A DNA stretch of 64,000 bases from Bosea sp. 29B (GTDB lineage Bacteria > Pseudomonadota > Alphaproteobacteria > Rhizobiales > Beijerinckiaceae): positions 5,706,184 through 5,770,183 of the forward strand of contig NZ_LR733817.1 of NCBI RefSeq assembly GCF_902506165.1, read 5' to 3'. The notes below the pieces were generated by a model. It saw only the letters and a program-made list of their open reading frames with translations, was not told the origin of the DNA and did no database searches. Shown piece after piece: positions 62,445 through 64,000 of this stretch. Made by a program: the position numbers and the translations under genes. Position 1 is the first letter of the stretch. Each line of letters starts with the position of its first letter.

Positions 62445-63149
62445 TCAGGGAACGGCGACTGTAGGCCCGAAAATCCGCTCGAACTCGGCCCGCAGCGCAC
62501 TGTCGACCTCGGGCATCGTCAGCGGCAGGCCAAGATCGACCAGCGAGGTCACGCCCTGGTCGGAGACGCCGCAGGGCACGATGCCATCGAAATGCGCCAG
62601 CTCCGGTTCGACATTGAGCGAGATGCCATGGAACGAAACCCAGCGCCGGACACGGATGCCGAGCGCAGCGATCTTGTCCTCGGCGCCCTCCCCCTTCTCA
62701 GGCCGGCGCACCCAGACGCCGACGCGCTCCTCGCGCCGCTCGCCGCGGATGTTGAAGGCGGCGAGCGTGCCGATCAGCCAGGCTTCCAGCGCCGAGACGA
62801 AGCGGCGCAGATCGGGCTCGCGCCGCTTCAGGTCGAGCATCACGTAAGCCACGCGCTGGCCGGGGCCGTGATAGGTGAACTGCCCGCCGCGCCCGGTGCG
62901 GTGCACGGGAAAACGCTCTGGCGTCAGCAGGTCCTGATCCCTGGCCGAGGTGCCGGCTGTGTAGAGCGCGGGGTGCTCGACCAGCCAGACACGCTCGCGC
63001 GCCTTGCCGTCGGCGATCAGGGCGGCGCGGGCCTCCATCTCGGCAACGGCCGCTTCATAGCCGACCGGCTCGTCGGCGATCACCCATTCGACCGGCTCCG
63101 AACCCGCCTCCGGCAGGAACGAGACCGACAGCGCCCCGCGCGTCTTCAC
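62445..63149 (-). CDS. lipB: Octanoyltransferase LipB
   Basis: A 234-residue enzyme that moves octanoyl groups from ACP to lipoyl domains. Motifs are [35 protein letters not shown] and [14 protein letters not shown] with catalytic C193. The GTG at 63149 is the start I see. lipA is not adjacent. First step of lipoate synthesis. Confidence 0.95.
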   Translation of the reverse strand: MKTRGALSVSFLPEAGSEPVEWVIADEPVGYEAAVAEMEARAALIADGKARERVWLVEHPALYTAGTSARDQDLLTPERFPVHRTGRGGQFTYHGPGQRVAYVMLDLKRREPDLRRFVSALEAWLIGTLAAFNIRGERREERVGVWVRRPEKGEGAEDKIAALGIRVRRWVSFHGISLNVEPELAHFDGIVPCGVSDQGVTSLVDLGLPLTMPEVDSALRAEFERIFGPTVAVP

Positions 63150-63284
63150 TATGGCTTAACCTAGTTTGTTCAACTCTTGGAAACCGGTGCGGTGCCCGAT
63201 CGCTTCACCGCTGCTCATGCGCCGGTTTCCGCGTCGCTGGCAAGTTCGTGGAATTGTTTTCAGGTAAGTCTGCGGAGGCAGGTT

Positions 63285-63554
63285 TTGAAGGCCGATCTCG
63301 ACAATGTCGCGGTAGAGCTCACGGTGGTGCTCGGCTCGGCGCAGATGCCAATCTACAAGCTGCTGCGCATGGGCCGCGGCGCGATCATCGAGCTCAACGC
63401 GACCGAGAACGACGAAGTCCAGATTCTCGCCAACAACCATCCCTTCGCCAAGGGCCATGTCGTCGTCGCCGGCACCCGCATCTCTGTCGAGATCACCGAG
63501 ATGCTGATGCGCCCGACCGTCTACACGCTCGAAACCGTCGCCGACGCGGCCTGA
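63285..63554 (+). CDS. FliM/FliN family (SpoA-domain) protein, orphan
   Basis: An 89-residue protein made of one SpoA domain: VAVELTVVLGSAQMPIYKLLRMGRGAIIELNATENDEVQILANNHPFAKGHVVVAGTRISVEI, as in FliN, which forms the flagellar C-ring. It starts at TTG 63285 with GGAGG six bases before. It lacks the usual N-terminal extension of FliN. No flagellar genes are adjacent. Divergent from lipB. Confidence 0.85.
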   Translation: MKADLDNVAVELTVVLGSAQMPIYKLLRMGRGAIIELNATENDEVQILANNHPFAKGHVVVAGTRISVEITEMLMRPTVYTLETVADAA

Positions 63555-63561
63555 GCGATAC

Positions 63562-64000
63562 TCACTCGAACTGGACGCTGACCTTCGGCGTCCCCGCGAA
63601 TCCCTCATAGCGGACGGTGATCTGCTGGCCCGGCTTCGGCGGCGTCAGCGGCGAGAACGAGCCGACGCTGATCAGGTCGCCGGCGGCGAGCTTGCGGCCG
63701 CTCTTGGCCAGGTCCTGCACCAGCCAGACCACCGAATTCAGCGGGTTGCCGAGCGTCGCGGCGCCGGTCCCCTCGGCCAGCACCGCCCCGCTGCCATCGG
63801 TCGCGACGATCTTGTTCTCGGCGAGCAGTGCCACCGTCGCGGCATCGGCCTTGAGCGGCACCTCGGCGCCGGCGACGCCGAAGCGAGCAGCGACATTGAT
63901 CGCCAGCAGCTGCGTGCCGTCGAGCGTCTCGCTCGGCGCCAGCGCCAGGTCCGGCAATTCGATGAAGGGGCGCATCCCGGAGATATGACGCAGCGCTTCC
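63562..64000 (-). CDS. 2-keto-4-pentenoate hydratase family, 5' end outside window
   Basis: The last about 145 residues of a hydratase/decarboxylase of the MhpD/HpaH group: HISGMRPFIELPDLAL, LAINVAARFGVAGAE, GNPLNSVVWLVQDLAKSGRKLAAGDLISVGSFSPL. It adds water to 2-hydroxy-dienoates in aromatic meta-cleavage. The frame is open through the ATG at 63975 to the window edge, so that internal Met is not the start. Confidence 0.85.
   Translation of the reverse strand, partial: EALRHISGMRPFIELPDLALAPSETLDGTQLLAINVAARFGVAGAEVPLKADAATVALLAENKIVATDGSGAVLAEGTGAATLGNPLNSVVWLVQDLAKSGRKLAAGDLISVGSFSPLTPPKPGQQITVRYEGFAGTPKVSVQFE

Overview
The window is high-GC DNA from an alphaproteobacterium of the order Hyphomicrobiales. 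A Bosea-like or related methylotroph/rhizobial genome fits best, but I inferred genus level from gene content only. Supporting markers are the DivK-PleD cell-cycle pair, EipB (DUF1849), DUF3572, DUF1489, a phasin, ClpS-ClpA, and a DinB polymerase with an extra N-terminal cysteine cluster. No rRNA, tRNA, CRISPR array, prophage or insertion sequence is visible. The region reads as ordinary chromosome with many short operons and several unusual starts (GTG or TTG overlapping the upstream stop).

Layout. 1-4.5 kb: the 3'-truncated part of a very large glycine-rich autotransporter (minus strand), a small secreted cysteine-rich protein and a small membrane protein. 4.7-9.1 kb: divK-pleD, then DUF3572-dinB, then eipB. 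9.1-17.9 kb: a TetR/SDR divergent pair with a perfect palindromic operator; a RidA/glycerophosphodiesterase/acyltransferase/HIT cluster; two carboxymuconolactone decarboxylase-like genes followed by an ECF41 sigma factor; an M48 membrane protease; azlCD. 18-26.7 kb: clpS-clpA plus a small membrane protein, a Rieske oxygenase, a phasin, a D,D-carboxypeptidase with a SPOR domain, and a translationally coupled VWA / membrane J-protein pair. 26.8-36.1 kb: panC, secreted and membrane hypotheticals, two SDRs, DUF1489, an APH(6)-type kinase, a PLP dehydratase with a divergent XRE-cupin regulator, and a biotin-dependent carboxylase alpha subunit. 36.3-43.2 kb: a periplasmic rhodanese with a YeeE-type sulfur transporter, a CDF-like membrane protein, an AGCS symporter, an SDR and an exported Kelch protein. 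43.2-46.7 kb: a complete paralogue of the first autotransporter. 46.9-64 kb: quinone-oxidoreductase/LysR pair, a Gate-domain membrane protein, Lrp, GNAT, two DMT exporters, an orphan Bug binding protein, Ogt, MsrP, an ArsR/AHSA1 pair, an Fe-dependent alcohol dehydrogenase, methylcrotonyl-CoA carboxylase beta, a TetR regulator with a strong palindrome, YciI, Tag, a glycine-zipper lipoprotein, LipB, an orphan FliN-like protein, and the 3' part of a 2-keto-4-pentenoate hydratase gene.

Points most worth following: (i) the two autotransporter paralogues share a 20-nt leader with an inverted repeat at exactly the same distance (52 nt) from both start codons; (ii) the ECF41 module carries all three ECF41 signature motifs and a TGTCAC-N17-CGTC candidate promoter in front of its first target gene; (iii) four CGTCAT...ATGACG-like mosaic intergenic repeats; (iv) several conserved but uncharacterised pairs (DUF3572-DinB, VWA-J protein, ClpA-small membrane protein). 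I did not find a clearly new defence or biosynthetic system in this window.
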